The translations under genes and the position numbers were made by a program. From an uncultured Prevotella sp. (lineage in GTDB: Bacteria; Bacteroidota; Bacteroidia; Bacteroidales; Bacteroidaceae), in contig URLQ01000038.1 of the NCBI GenBank assembly GCA_900548745.1, positions 1 to 21,171 of the forward strand: 21,171 bases of DNA. The letters are read 5' to 3'. Of the stretch, positions 1-6,872 are shown one piece after another. The notes under the pieces were generated by a model. The model did no database searches, was not told the DNA's origin, and saw only the letters and a list, made by a program, of their open reading frames with translations. Every line of letters starts with the position of its first letter. Within the stretch, counting starts at the first letter, position 1.

Positions 1-1
1 T

Positions 2-45
2 AGAAAGTCGGTAACTTTCTCATAGAAATTCGGTAACTTTCTCTT
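2..45. repeat. Two tandem 22-bp repeat units (partly palindromic)
   Basis: Two adjacent 22-bp units start at 2 and 24. The first has the 19-bp core AGAAAGTCGGTAACTTTCT followed by CAT, and the second differs at a few positions. The core is an inverted repeat (AGAAAGT, five bases, ACTTTCT). The reverse complement of the first core matches the first unit of the array at 17612 at 18 of 19 positions, so the two arrays are the same family in opposite orientation. Homology is not visible after 45. The array may continue to the left, outside the window. Confidence 0.75.
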
Positions 46-188
46 TCTACTTCTTTTGACCTGTATTTTAGGGCATATCACGTGCCTTGAAAAAAGTAGT
101 CTATTTTTCGTATATCCCTCTTGGCATATGGACCTTTCAAAGATATATCGCCACCAACTTGGTATTCTTCGCTTACTGCATCCGTTGA

Positions 189-344
189 CAAGCAATGATA
201 TCTTACTTTGGTAAAATGAAGGATACGGTTTATGACGGGTTGTCAACAACCAAAGTGTCGCTTACGGTACAATATAAGTTCAACACTACAAGAAGCAAGT
301 ATAAGGGTATGGGTGCTGGAGAAAGTCAGAAGAACAGAATGTAA
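189..344 (+). pseudogene. C-terminal remnant of outer membrane beta-barrel protein
   Basis: The frame ending at the TAA at 342-344 reads a tail with YFGKMKDTVYDG, then VSLTVQYKFNTTRSKYKG and GAGESQKNRM. This is the characteristic last beta-strand plus basic tail of Bacteroidales outer membrane beta-barrel (TonB-receptor-like) proteins. The same frame has a TGA at 186-188. An adjacent frame upstream (about 122-205) reads SNDILLW before a stop at 212, where intact relatives would carry a similar strand, so a frameshift is likely as well. No start or plug domain is present. Most of the gene is absent or off the left edge, and the visible part is broken. The family assignment is by recognition of the tail only. 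Confidence 0.6.
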
Positions 345-433
345 TATGTCTATCTACGGCATCCAATAATGGTGTAATGATAATAAATATCTCTATATAT
401 GATTCTTGTATCAGGAGTTTTATAGGTTTTTGC

Positions 434-464
434 TTGGTTGTCTCAATAATAAAACGTATTTTTG
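434..464 (+). promoter_or_regulatory. Bacteroidetes-type promoter of the toxin-antitoxin operon
   Basis: TTG at 434-436 lies exactly 20 bases before TATTTTTG at 457-464, matching the Bacteroidetes -33/-7 pattern (TAnnTTTG). Transcription would start near 468, giving a leader of about 35 bases before the antitoxin ATG at 504. Confidence 0.65.
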
Positions 465-475
465 CTGATAAAAAT
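458..475. promoter_or_regulatory. Inverted repeat over the start site, candidate antitoxin operator
   Basis: A perfect palindrome, ATTTTT, six bases, AAAAAT, covers the -7 box and the predicted transcription start. Type II antitoxins commonly repress their own promoter through such dyads. The position fits autoregulation, but an AT-rich dyad of this size can also occur by chance. Confidence 0.35.
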
Positions 476-503
476 CAATGTATATTTAAAATAAGGAATA
501 AGT

Positions 504-731
504 ATGAATACTTCAGTAATAAATGAGCCGCAGCTTTTGGTAACTGTATCTGATCCTACTATGTTGACAAAACTGAAAAACGCCATCAAAATGTTGAATG
601 GTGTTAGTTCTATTTCTATTCTGAGACCTAAGAAGACAGATTTGGAACTTGCCGAAGAGGACAAGGCGAAAGGTAGAGTAACCCAATGGAATTCTGTTGA
701 CGAAATGTTTGACACTGTTTTAGGGGAATGA
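504..731 (+). CDS. Antitoxin of a YafQ-family type II toxin-antitoxin system
   Basis: A 75-residue acidic-tailed protein directly upstream of, and overlapping by four bases, a YafQ-like toxin. That arrangement is typical of type II modules and is the main reason for the call. Residues 10-40 look like a strand followed by a helix, as in small dimerising antitoxin N-termini. Residues 42-75 are charged (RPKKTDLELAEEDKAKG) and end in NSVDEMFDTVLGE, resembling the extended C-terminal segment with which antitoxins wrap their toxin. I cannot assign it firmly to RelB/DinJ, Phd or another family. The start at 504 is supported by an AAGGAA-like sequence about ten bases upstream and by the promoter spacing. 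It probably neutralises the toxin and represses the operon. Confidence 0.75.
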   Translation: MNTSVINEPQLLVTVSDPTMLTKLKNAIKMLNGVSSISILRPKKTDLELAEEDKAKGRVTQWNSVDEMFDTVLGE

Positions 732-1018
732 TGTATAAGTTTGGTACAACCAAAAGATTTGACAAGGCTTTAAAGCTTTGCAAAAAGCGTGGCTATCCAA
801 TAGAAGAACTAAGAAAGGCCATAGCCATATTGGTAGAAAATGGTAGCCTGCCATCAGAATATAAACCACACATTCTTCATGGCAACCATGAAGGTGAATG
901 GGAGGCGCACATAAAACCAGACTGGTTGTTAGTTTGGGAACAGAATGATGATGAATTGACTCTCTTAATGCTGACAACAGGTACACATTCCGATGTATTT
1001 GGCAAAACAAGAAGATAA
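728..1018 (+). CDS. YafQ-family mRNA interferase toxin (RelE/ParE superfamily)
   Basis: A 96-residue protein matching the YafQ pattern along its whole length: basic N-terminal helix (KRFDKALKLCKKRGYPIEEL), LPSEYKPHILHGN, then the core EAHIKPDWLLVWE and C-terminal LLMLTTGTHSDVF. Residues corresponding to the catalytic set of E. coli YafQ are present: His48, His61, Asp65, His87 and Phe91, so the toxin is predicted to be active. YafQ-type enzymes cleave mRNA in the ribosomal A site. The ATG at 728 overlaps the antitoxin stop (ATGATG arrangement), which indicates translational coupling, and GGGGA lies just upstream. The pair sits between two broken gene fragments, consistent with an acquired module in a decaying locus. 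Confidence 0.9.
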   Translation: MMYKFGTTKRFDKALKLCKKRGYPIEELRKAIAILVENGSLPSEYKPHILHGNHEGEWEAHIKPDWLLVWEQNDDELTLLMLTTGTHSDVFGKTRR

Positions 1019-1037
1019 TATTGAGTCGGATATTAAA

Positions 1038-1166
1038 TTATATCATCTGATAGTTGACGACATGAAACAGCGCTTCGGCAATGTTCTTCACGCCCATCTT
1101 GGCGAAAAGGTTGCGCTTGCAAGCCTTTATAGTATCCACCGATTTGCATAATCGGTCGGCAATCAT
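1038..1166 (-). pseudogene. LuxR-type HTH C-terminal remnant
   Basis: The minus strand encodes a 42-residue stretch, MIADRLCKSVDTIKACKRN then LFAKMGVKNIAEALFHVVN and YQMI, ending in TAA. This is the recognition-helix half of a LuxR/GerE HTH (IAxxLxxSxxTVKxHxxxLFxKLGVxN) with the usual C-terminal helix. The frame has a TGA directly before the Met, and the first HTH helix (LTxRExEVL) is missing, as is any receiver domain. A 42-residue half domain is very unlikely to function, so I call it a relic. The terminator at 1182-1221 of the neighbouring gene lies immediately upstream. Confidence 0.6.
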
Positions 1167-1181
1167 TCATAGTGTAAGCAC

Positions 1182-1221
1182 AAAAAAGGCTGCACCAGAA
1201 TAATGAAACCCTGATACAGCC
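1182..1221 (-). terminator. Rho-independent terminator of the small OMP gene
   Basis: Read on the minus strand: GGCTGTATCAG, a loop of about 12 bases, CTGGTGCAGCC, then six T. Nine of eleven positions pair. It lies 46 bases beyond the stop of the beta-barrel gene and ends its transcript. Confidence 0.75.
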
Positions 1222-1267
1222 ATCCAACAATAGTTTGAATCAAATCCTGTTCCCGAAATTATTCCAA

Positions 1268-1807
1268 TTAGAAGTTATAGAACAAACCGAGAGACAAGTC
1301 TGTGTTATCGAAGTTAACTCCCCATGTAGTTGTCTTGATATCAGTATCCTCAATCTTAGTCTGCTTCCATCCTACGAAACCAACATGAGCAACGAGGCTG
1401 AACTTGTCGAGCTTGAGGGCAACACCTGGCTTGAAGCCAACGTTCCATGTGTTAGCCTTAATATGTCCAGCACTTGTATGCTTGTAGCCAAAACCGCCAT
1501 CGCAGAATACGTCTACAATCTTATTGTGGAGGAATGTGTAACGAACGTAAGGATTGATCTCGAATGTGTGAGCTGAATATGTGTCATCGTCAAAGTCCAA
1601 AGAACCCTTTGCCCAACCGAATGAAGCACCGATTGCCCAATCCTGATTGATGTTATAACCGATTTCCGGCAAGAACTTGTATGTTGTCACATCGTCATCA
1701 TCACCGTTATCCGTACTTGCGATACCTACGTTACCTCCAACATAAACCTGCGCACTTGCTGCAACTGCAACAAACATGGCAACCAATGTCATATAAAACT
1801 TTTTCAT
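1268..1807 (-). CDS. Small outer membrane beta-barrel protein with signal peptide
   Basis: A 179-residue protein with a classical Sec signal peptide (MKKFYMTLVAMFVAVAASAQ, cleavage after about residue 19 or 20). The mature part has alternating aromatic strands: VYVGGNVGIAS, YKFLPEIGYNINQDWAIGASFGW, FEINPYVRYTFLHNKIVDVFCDGG, and a terminal strand ending DLSLGLFYNF with C-terminal Phe. This matches an eight-stranded porin-like/OmpA-type outer membrane barrel of the kind annotated in Bacteroidetes as an outer membrane beta-barrel protein (PF13505/PF13568-like). Ligand or function is unknown. AAGGAAAAAGAC precedes the ATG, and a promoter with leader is visible upstream. The gene is monocistronic, with its own terminator. 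Confidence 0.88.
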   Translation of the reverse strand: MKKFYMTLVAMFVAVAASAQVYVGGNVGIASTDNGDDDDVTTYKFLPEIGYNINQDWAIGASFGWAKGSLDFDDDTYSAHTFEINPYVRYTFLHNKIVDVFCDGGFGYKHTSAGHIKANTWNVGFKPGVALKLDKFSLVAHVGFVGWKQTKIEDTDIKTTTWGVNFDNTDLSLGLFYNF

Positions 1808-1860
1808 GTCTTTTTCCTTTTTTAGTTAATATTAATCTACTATTGTTGTTTCGGATGCTG

Positions 1861-1891
1861 CAAAGATGCCATTTTTTTACATATTAAGCAA
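1861..1891 (-). promoter_or_regulatory. Promoter of the small OMP gene
   Basis: On the minus strand, TTG (1891-1889) is followed after 20 bases by CATCTTTG (1868-1861), one mismatch from TAnnTTTG. This predicts a leader of roughly 50 bases before the ATG at 1807. Confidence 0.5.
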
Positions 1892-1939
1892 CATTTTTCT
1901 TGTTTATTTTTCTATTGTTCGGTATTTTGCACACATGTT

Positions 1940-1970
1940 TTGGAACAATAGAACAATTTATTTACCTTTG
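1940..1970 (+). promoter_or_regulatory. Promoter of the phospholipase D-like gene
   Basis: TTG at 1940-1942, a 20-base spacer, and TACCTTTG at 1963-1970 form a near-ideal Bacteroidetes promoter. It is divergent from the OMP promoter at 1861-1891, about 50 bases away. Transcription should start near 1974. Confidence 0.7.
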
Positions 1971-2023
1971 CACATATTTTAATATATATACAAGCAATCA
2001 TAACATAAAATAATGCAACAAAT

Positions 2024-3370
2024 ATGGCTATAGGCTGCAAAAGCAGGTTTTACTATAGCAGACAGGATAAGATTACAAGGATGATACACCGGATAAAGAA
2101 ACAAAACAACAGGTTCCTGACATTACTTTCGATACTCTTACTGACGACAGGCTACGTATCGGCACAGTCTGCCGACTCTCTCATCGTGGGACAGATGCGC
2201 AAGGAGGGCATCAGATTCTCCAACGACAACTCCGTGACGCTGCTGATGAGCGGACAGGAAAAGTTCGACGATATGTTCAAGGCCATACGGCAAGCCAAGA
2301 GCAGCGTACATCTTGAATACTTCAACTTCCGCAACGATTCAATAGCATCGCTGCTCTTTGACATCCTGGCTGAGAAGGCTAAGCAGGGAGTGGAGGTGCG
2401 TGCTCTGTTCGACGGCTTCGGAAATGATTCCAACAACCGTCCGCTGAAGAAGAAACATCTGATGGAACTCCGGGAACGGGGCATTGAAATCTACGAGTTC
2501 GACCCACTGCGCTTTCCCTGGGTTAACCATGTGTTCCACCGCGACCACCGGAAGATTGTCGTAATCGACGGCAAGGTGGCATACACGGGAGGGATGAACG
2601 TTGCCGACTATTATATAAAAGGAACGAAGCAAGTGGGCAGATGGCGCGACATGCACTGCCGCATTGAGGGGGAAGAAGTGAACACGCTGCAAAGCATCTT
2701 CCTGAGGATGTGGAACAAAGTGGCAAAGCAGAACATCAGCGGAGCCAAATACTATCGCGGATTCAGGAATGCCAACTACATAAAGGGACTGGCACCCGAC
2801 ACATGCCTGACGGCGGGAAGAAAGATGGTTGGCATTATCAACAGGGAGCCGCATACCTCGAACAAGATTATCAGACGCTTCTATACGGATGCCATAAACG
2901 ATGCCAAAGACAGCATAAAGCTCGTGAACCCGTATCTGACGCTGAACCCGACACTGAAAAAGGCTCTGCGCAATGCCGTGAAGAGAGGCGTGAAAGTGGA
3001 GGTGATGGTATCGGCACACAGTGATATTCCGCTTACACCGGACTGCGTGTTCTACAACGTGCACCGGCTGATGAAACACGGAGTGGACGTATGGATATAC
3101 GAAGACGGCTTCCACCATACGAAGGTGATAATGGTGGACGGCAAGTTCTGCACCGTGGGAAGTGCCAATCTGAACTCAAGGAGCCTGAATTTCGACTACG
3201 AGGAGAATGCCGTGATTATCGACCCGTATACCACAAAAGAACTCAGCGACATGTTCGACAATGACAAAAAGTCATCGTTCAAGCTGACAGAAGAGAACTG
3301 GGACAAATGGCGCAGCCCTTGGAAGAAGTTTGTTGGATGGTTCGCCCATCTGCTTACCCCATTCCTCTAA
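2024..3370 (+). CDS. Phospholipase D family protein, cardiolipin synthase-like, with signal peptide
   Basis: A 448-residue protein with two PLD domains. The HKD motifs are His175-x-Lys177-x4-Asp182 (HRKIVVID, followed by TGGMN) and His365-x-Lys367-x4-Asp372 (HTKVIMVD, followed by GSANLNSRS), so both active-site halves are intact. The fold and tail (NFDYEENAVIID) resemble cardiolipin synthases, which join phosphatidylglycerol or similar head groups. Unlike usual ClsA, there are no two N-terminal membrane helices. Instead residues 30-48 (RFLTLLSILLLTTGYVSAQ) look like a cleavable signal peptide, so the enzyme may act in the periplasm. Start choice is uncertain: ATG 2024 adds 19 residues, while ATG 2081 gives a more normal signal peptide. 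Neither has a strong ribosome-binding site. A substrate other than PG cannot be excluded. Confidence 0.85.
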   Translation: MAIGCKSRFYYSRQDKITRMIHRIKKQNNRFLTLLSILLLTTGYVSAQSADSLIVGQMRKEGIRFSNDNSVTLLMSGQEKFDDMFKAIRQAKSSVHLEYFNFRNDSIASLLFDILAEKAKQGVEVRALFDGFGNDSNNRPLKKKHLMELRERGIEIYEFDPLRFPWVNHVFHRDHRKIVVIDGKVAYTGGMNVADYYIKGTKQVGRWRDMHCRIEGEEVNTLQSIFLRMWNKVAKQNISGAKYYRGFRNANYIKGLAPDTCLTAGRKMVGIINREPHTSNKIIRRFYTDAINDAKDSIKLVNPYLTLNPTLKKALRNAVKRGVKVEVMVSAHSDIPLTPDCVFYNVHRLMKHGVDVWIYEDGFHHTKVIMVDGKFCTVGSANLNSRSLNFDYEENAVIIDPYTTKELSDMFDNDKKSSFKLTEENWDKWRSPWKKFVGWFAHLLTPFL

Positions 3371-3420
3371 GACGGCGTGCCACATGGAATCATTACAGAA
3401 GAAAGGATTCATAACAGATT

Positions 3421-4032
3421 ATGGCAAAGAAGAAATATGAAGTAATCGTGCCGGGAAATGAAAGCAAGGTGCTGCTGCACACCTGCTGCGCTCCATGCTC
3501 GTCGGCTATAATAGAATGTATGCTGAAGCACAACATTACACCTATTATATATTATAGCAATCCGAACATCTATCCCGAAGAGGAATATATGATCAGGAAG
3601 AACGAATGTACGAGATACGCACAGTCGTTGGGACTGCAGATTATCGACGACGACTACGACCATGACACCTGGCTGCAAAACATCAAAGGACTCGAATGCC
3701 AACCGGAACGCGGCAGCCGATGTCTTGAATGTTTCAAACTCAGACTAAGGCGCACCGCCCGCTATGCTCACGAAAACGGCATACGCGTCATCACCACCAC
3801 GCTTGCCTCTTCAAGATGGAAAAGTCTGGAACAGATAAACGAGGCGGGCAGATATGCAGTGGAGCCATACGACGATGTCTGCTGGTGGGACCAGAACTGG
3901 CGCAAGGGAGGCTTGAGCGAACGCAGAATAGCTATCATCAAGGAATACAACTTCTACAACCAGCAGTATTGCGGATGCGAATTCAGCATGAGACACGACA
4001 TTGCGACTGACGGAGAGGGGAAGAGAGAATAG
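3421..4032 (+). CDS. queH: Epoxyqueuosine reductase QueH
   Basis: A 203-residue protein of the QueH (former DUF208) family, which performs the last step of queuosine synthesis by reducing epoxyqueuosine in tRNA; it is the non-orthologous replacement for cobalamin-dependent QueG. Visible signatures are LLHTCCAPCSS (Cys22, Cys23, Cys26), IYYSNPNIYPEEEY, RCLECFKLRL (Cys101, Cys104), TTTLASSRWK and QYCGCEFS (Cys184, Cys186). The cysteines are those expected to bind the iron-sulfur cluster and metal. Length is normal. The gene follows the PLD gene by 50 bases with GAAAGGA upstream of the ATG, and may be cotranscribed from 1940; there is no functional link to it. No other queuosine gene is in the window. 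Confidence 0.92.
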   Translation: MAKKKYEVIVPGNESKVLLHTCCAPCSSAIIECMLKHNITPIIYYSNPNIYPEEEYMIRKNECTRYAQSLGLQIIDDDYDHDTWLQNIKGLECQPERGSRCLECFKLRLRRTARYAHENGIRVITTTLASSRWKSLEQINEAGRYAVEPYDDVCWWDQNWRKGGLSERRIAIIKEYNFYNQQYCGCEFSMRHDIATDGEGKRE

Positions 4033-4108
4033 TTGGCACGCTTTTTGTAAATCTCTAAAAAAAGGCTTAAAATATTGCATTTTATACAGATATTACCATA
4101 TTTAGTAT

Positions 4109-4116
4109 TACATTTG
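4109..4116 (+). promoter_or_regulatory. Likely -7 element of clpC promoter
   Basis: TACATTTG at 4109-4116, in an AT-rich spacer 60 bases before the ATG, fits TAnnTTTG. No good TTG sits at the right distance upstream, so activation by another factor is possible. No CtsR or CIRCE-type operator was recognised. Confidence 0.45.
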
Positions 4117-4177
4117 CACGAGCTTTGGAAAGAAGTGTTAATAAGAAACGCAATTAGAATAAGGTAAAAAGAACAAG

Positions 4178-6736
4178 ATGACAAGTCAGTTTTCACCTAT
4201 AGTATCAGAGATATTGGCATTCAGCAAGGAAGAGGCTGAACGCCTGTCAAGTAGTTCTGTCGGGCCGGCACATATCCTGCTCGGCATCATGAGAGAGCAT
4301 ACGGAAACGATGCTGGCTCTTTGGAATGAGATGAACATTGATTTAAGAAGCATCAAAGCAGAACTTGAAGACAAGATAAAATCAGAGAACAACGGTTCGT
4401 GGGCAGAAGCAGAAGATATAAACCTTAACGAGCAAGCCAACAACATTCTGAAGCTTGCCGTGCTTGAAGCACGCCTGCAGTCAACACAGACTGTGGACGA
4501 GAGGCACCTGCTGCTTGCCATTCTGCACGACAGCAGAGACAATGCAGCCAAGAACATTCTCGAATCAAATAATATGAAATACCAGGATTTATACAAATAT
4601 TTCTACAAGAGCTACAACAACTCTCCTAAGAACGGACTGGGCATGCCTGACGAATATGAGGAGGAAGAGGAGATGAACGGCAATGCTCCGCAAGGCAACA
4701 AGCAGGGCGGAAAAAGCTATTCTGCAACCCAGACGAAACAGACGGGCAGCAACACTCCTATGCTCGACAACTTCGGTACCGACCTGACAAAGGCTGCAGA
4801 AGAAGGAAAGCTCGACCCTGTTGTGGGAAGAGATGAGGAGATAAGACGCGTGACGGAGATTCTGTGTCGCAGAAAGAAGAACAACCCTATACTCATCGGA
4901 GAACCGGGAGTGGGCAAAAGCGCCATCGTTGAAGGGCTTGCCATATTCATTGCCAAGAAGCAGACCTCGCCGGTGCTCTTCAACAAACGTGTGATTGCTC
5001 TCGACATGGCTGGCATCGTGGCTGGCACTAAATACCGCGGACAGTTTGAGGAACGCATCAGAACTCTTATCAAGGAAATAGAGAACAATCCAGACATCAT
5101 CATCTTCATCGACGAGATACACACCATTGTCGGCGCCGGTTCCGCACCTGGCTCCATGGATGCAGCAAACATGCTGAAGCCGGCTTTGTCACGTGGCAGG
5201 ATACAGTGTGTAGGAGCGACAACGCTCAACGAATACAGAAACTCAATTGAAAAGGACGGTGCTCTGGAAAGAAGATTCCAGAAAGTGATGGTTGAGCCTA
5301 CTACGGCGGAGCAGACCATCACCATCCTGCATAATATAAAAGAAAGGTATGAACATCATCACCACGTGAAATATTCGGATGAGGCTCTGACAGCCTGTGT
5401 GAAATATACCGACAGATATGTTTCCGACAGGCAGTTCCCCGACAAGGCAATTGATGCCCTTGACGAAGTAGGAGCAAAGGTGCATCTCAGACATGCACAG
5501 TTCCCGCCGGAGATAATGGAGATGGAAAAGATGATTTCCGAGGCTGACGCAAAGAAGAAGATGGCGGTAAGGAACCAGAACTTCGAACTTGCAGCAAGCT
5601 TCAGAGACAAACAGGCTGTGCTGCAGGAGAAACTGGAGAAACTGAAGGAACAGTTCAACAACGGAGAATATGACACTTATGTCGGCATTACGGAAAGCGA
5701 TGTTGCCGAAGTGGTGTCTACAATGGCTGGAGTGCCGGTGCAGAAACTGACAGAGTCTGAAGGCGAACGCCTGAAGAAGATGGGCGACCTTCTCAAAAAC
5801 AATGTCGTGGCACAGGATGCAGCAATAGAGAAGATGGTAAGGGCCATAAAGAGAAACCGCATGGGACTGCGCGACCCGAAGCATCCTATCGGAGCATTCA
5901 TGTTCCTCGGACCGACCGGTGTGGGAAAGACTTATCTCGCAAAGAAACTTGCAGAATACATGTTCGGCAGTGCTGATGCTCTGATACGTATCGACATGAG
6001 CGAATACAGCGAGAGCTTCAACACCTCACGTCTTGTTGGTGCGCCTCCAGGATACGTGGGATATGAAGAGGGAGGACAGCTGACAGAGAAAGTGCGCCGC
6101 CACCCCTACTCTATCGTTCTGCTCGACGAGATAGAGAAAGCCCACGGCAATGTATACAACATGCTGCTGCAGGTGCTCGACGAAGGAAGACTTACCGACG
6201 GTAACGGCAGACTGATAGACTTCCGCAACACCGTAATAATAATGACAAGTAACGCCGGAACACGACAGCTGAAGGAATTCGGACGCGGCGTGGGCTTCAA
6301 TGCAGGCAGCTTCTCTGCCGACATGAAAGATTCCGACAAGGAATATGCACGAAGCATCATACAGAAGAGCCTCAGCAAACAGTTCAGTCCGGAGTTCCTG
6401 AACAGACTCGACGAGATAATAACCTTCGACCAGCTCGACCTCGAAGCAATCAAGAAGATCATCGACATAGAGCTGAAGGGACTCGTAAAGAGAATACAGG
6501 ACATGGGCTACAACATTACGCTCACCGACAAGGCAAAAGAGTTCGTTGCTACGAAAGGCTATGACGTACAGTTTGGAGCACGCCCGCTGAAAAGAGCCAT
6601 ACAGACATACATCGAAGACGGAATATGCGAACTCATGCTGTCTGGCGAACTGAAGGAAGGTTGCACAATATCCGTAGGAAAGAATCCGAACAAGGAGGAA
6701 CTTACATTCAAGACAACAGAACAACAGGCAGAATAG
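4178..6736 (+). CDS. clpC: ClpC-type AAA+ unfoldase, Clp protease ATP-binding subunit
   Basis: An 852-residue Hsp100 ATPase. Order: Clp N-domain (about 1-145), acidic Gly/Gln-rich linker (about 155-195), D1 with Walker A GEPGVGKS (241-248) and Walker B IIIFIDEIH (308-316), a short UVR-like middle segment (about 455-492, NQNFELAASFRDKQ), D2 with Walker A GPTGVGKT (578-585) and Walker B VLLDEIEKA, and the small C-terminal D2 domain. The short middle domain and the loop tripeptide Val705-Gly-Phe707, which docks into ClpP, identify a protease partner (ClpC) rather than the disaggregase ClpB, whose coiled-coil wing is much longer. It unfolds substrates and feeds them to ClpP, encoded elsewhere. 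Both ATPase sites look intact. It is transcribed alone and closed by a terminator. Confidence 0.9.
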   Translation: MTSQFSPIVSEILAFSKEEAERLSSSSVGPAHILLGIMREHTETMLALWNEMNIDLRSIKAELEDKIKSENNGSWAEAEDINLNEQANNILKLAVLEARLQSTQTVDERHLLLAILHDSRDNAAKNILESNNMKYQDLYKYFYKSYNNSPKNGLGMPDEYEEEEEMNGNAPQGNKQGGKSYSATQTKQTGSNTPMLDNFGTDLTKAAEEGKLDPVVGRDEEIRRVTEILCRRKKNNPILIGEPGVGKSAIVEGLAIFIAKKQTSPVLFNKRVIALDMAGIVAGTKYRGQFEERIRTLIKEIENNPDIIIFIDEIHTIVGAGSAPGSMDAANMLKPALSRGRIQCVGATTLNEYRNSIEKDGALERRFQKVMVEPTTAEQTITILHNIKERYEHHHHVKYSDEALTACVKYTDRYVSDRQFPDKAIDALDEVGAKVHLRHAQFPPEIMEMEKMISEADAKKKMAVRNQNFELAASFRDKQAVLQEKLEKLKEQFNNGEYDTYVGITESDVAEVVSTMAGVPVQKLTESEGERLKKMGDLLKNNVVAQDAAIEKMVRAIKRNRMGLRDPKHPIGAFMFLGPTGVGKTYLAKKLAEYMFGSADALIRIDMSEYSESFNTSRLVGAPPGYVGYEEGGQLTEKVRRHPYSIVLLDEIEKAHGNVYNMLLQVLDEGRLTDGNGRLIDFRNTVIIMTSNAGTRQLKEFGRGVGFNAGSFSADMKDSDKEYARSIIQKSLSKQFSPEFLNRLDEIITFDQLDLEAIKKIIDIELKGLVKRIQDMGYNITLTDKAKEFVATKGYDVQFGARPLKRAIQTYIEDGICELMLSGELKEGCTISVGKNPNKEELTFKTTEQQAE

Positions 6737-6822
6737 CCGTAGACAACGGCTTCATATAAAAGAAAAACTCTCATCCACAGAAAGCATATAATATATAAGT
6801 TTGCGGATGAGAGCTTTTTTTT
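6735..6822 (+). terminator. Terminator after clpC, preceded by a small hairpin
   Basis: CTCTCATCC (6768-6776) pairs perfectly with GGATGAGAG (6805-6813), followed by C and eight T (6815-6822). A-rich sequence flanks the left arm, so it could also work in reverse. A second, small perfect hairpin AGCCGT/ACGGCT (6735-6751) begins at the clpC stop codon. The loop of the main hairpin is long (28 bases) and holds the -33 box of the next promoter. Confidence 0.85.
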
Positions 6823-6831
6823 GTAATTTTG
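6800..6831 (+). promoter_or_regulatory. Promoter of engB, embedded in the clpC terminator
   Basis: TTTG (6800-6803), a 20-base spacer and TAATTTTG (6824-6831) match the Bacteroidetes consensus. The -33 box lies just inside the terminator loop, and the spacer is the right stem arm plus T-run. Leader length to the ATG at 6873 would be about 38 bases. Confidence 0.7.
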
Positions 6832-6872
6832 CCACAGTATAAATGTCACAAACGTGAATAAAAAAATTAATT

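Larger units (their letters stand above)
345..503. other. Intergenic region upstream of the toxin-antitoxin pair
   Basis: AT-rich sequence between the OMP remnant and the antitoxin start. The part from 345 to 430 shows nothing I can name. The part from 433 holds the promoter and candidate operator described separately. Confidence 0.5.

Noticed and set aside
1033..1230. 65-residue minus-strand open frame starting MLDGCIRV
   Set aside because: It reads through the OMP terminator and overlaps, in another frame, the LuxR HTH relic whose sequence is recognisable.
1235..1576. Plus-strand 113-residue frame inside the small OMP gene
   Set aside because: It is antisense to a gene with signal peptide, beta-barrel strands, promoter and terminator; no own features.
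2339..3118. Minus-strand 259-residue frame
   Set aside because: It is the antisense shadow of the PLD gene; His/Val-rich composition follows from the complementary codons, with no start signals.
4033..4080. Terminator after queH (GGCACGCTTTTTG and AAAAAAAGGCTT region)
   Set aside because: The T-run is not preceded by a stable stem, and the A-rich segment does not complete a convincing hairpin.
4178..6736. ClpB disaggregase
   Set aside because: The long coiled-coil middle domain of ClpB is missing; a short UVR-like segment and a VGF ClpP-docking loop are present instead.
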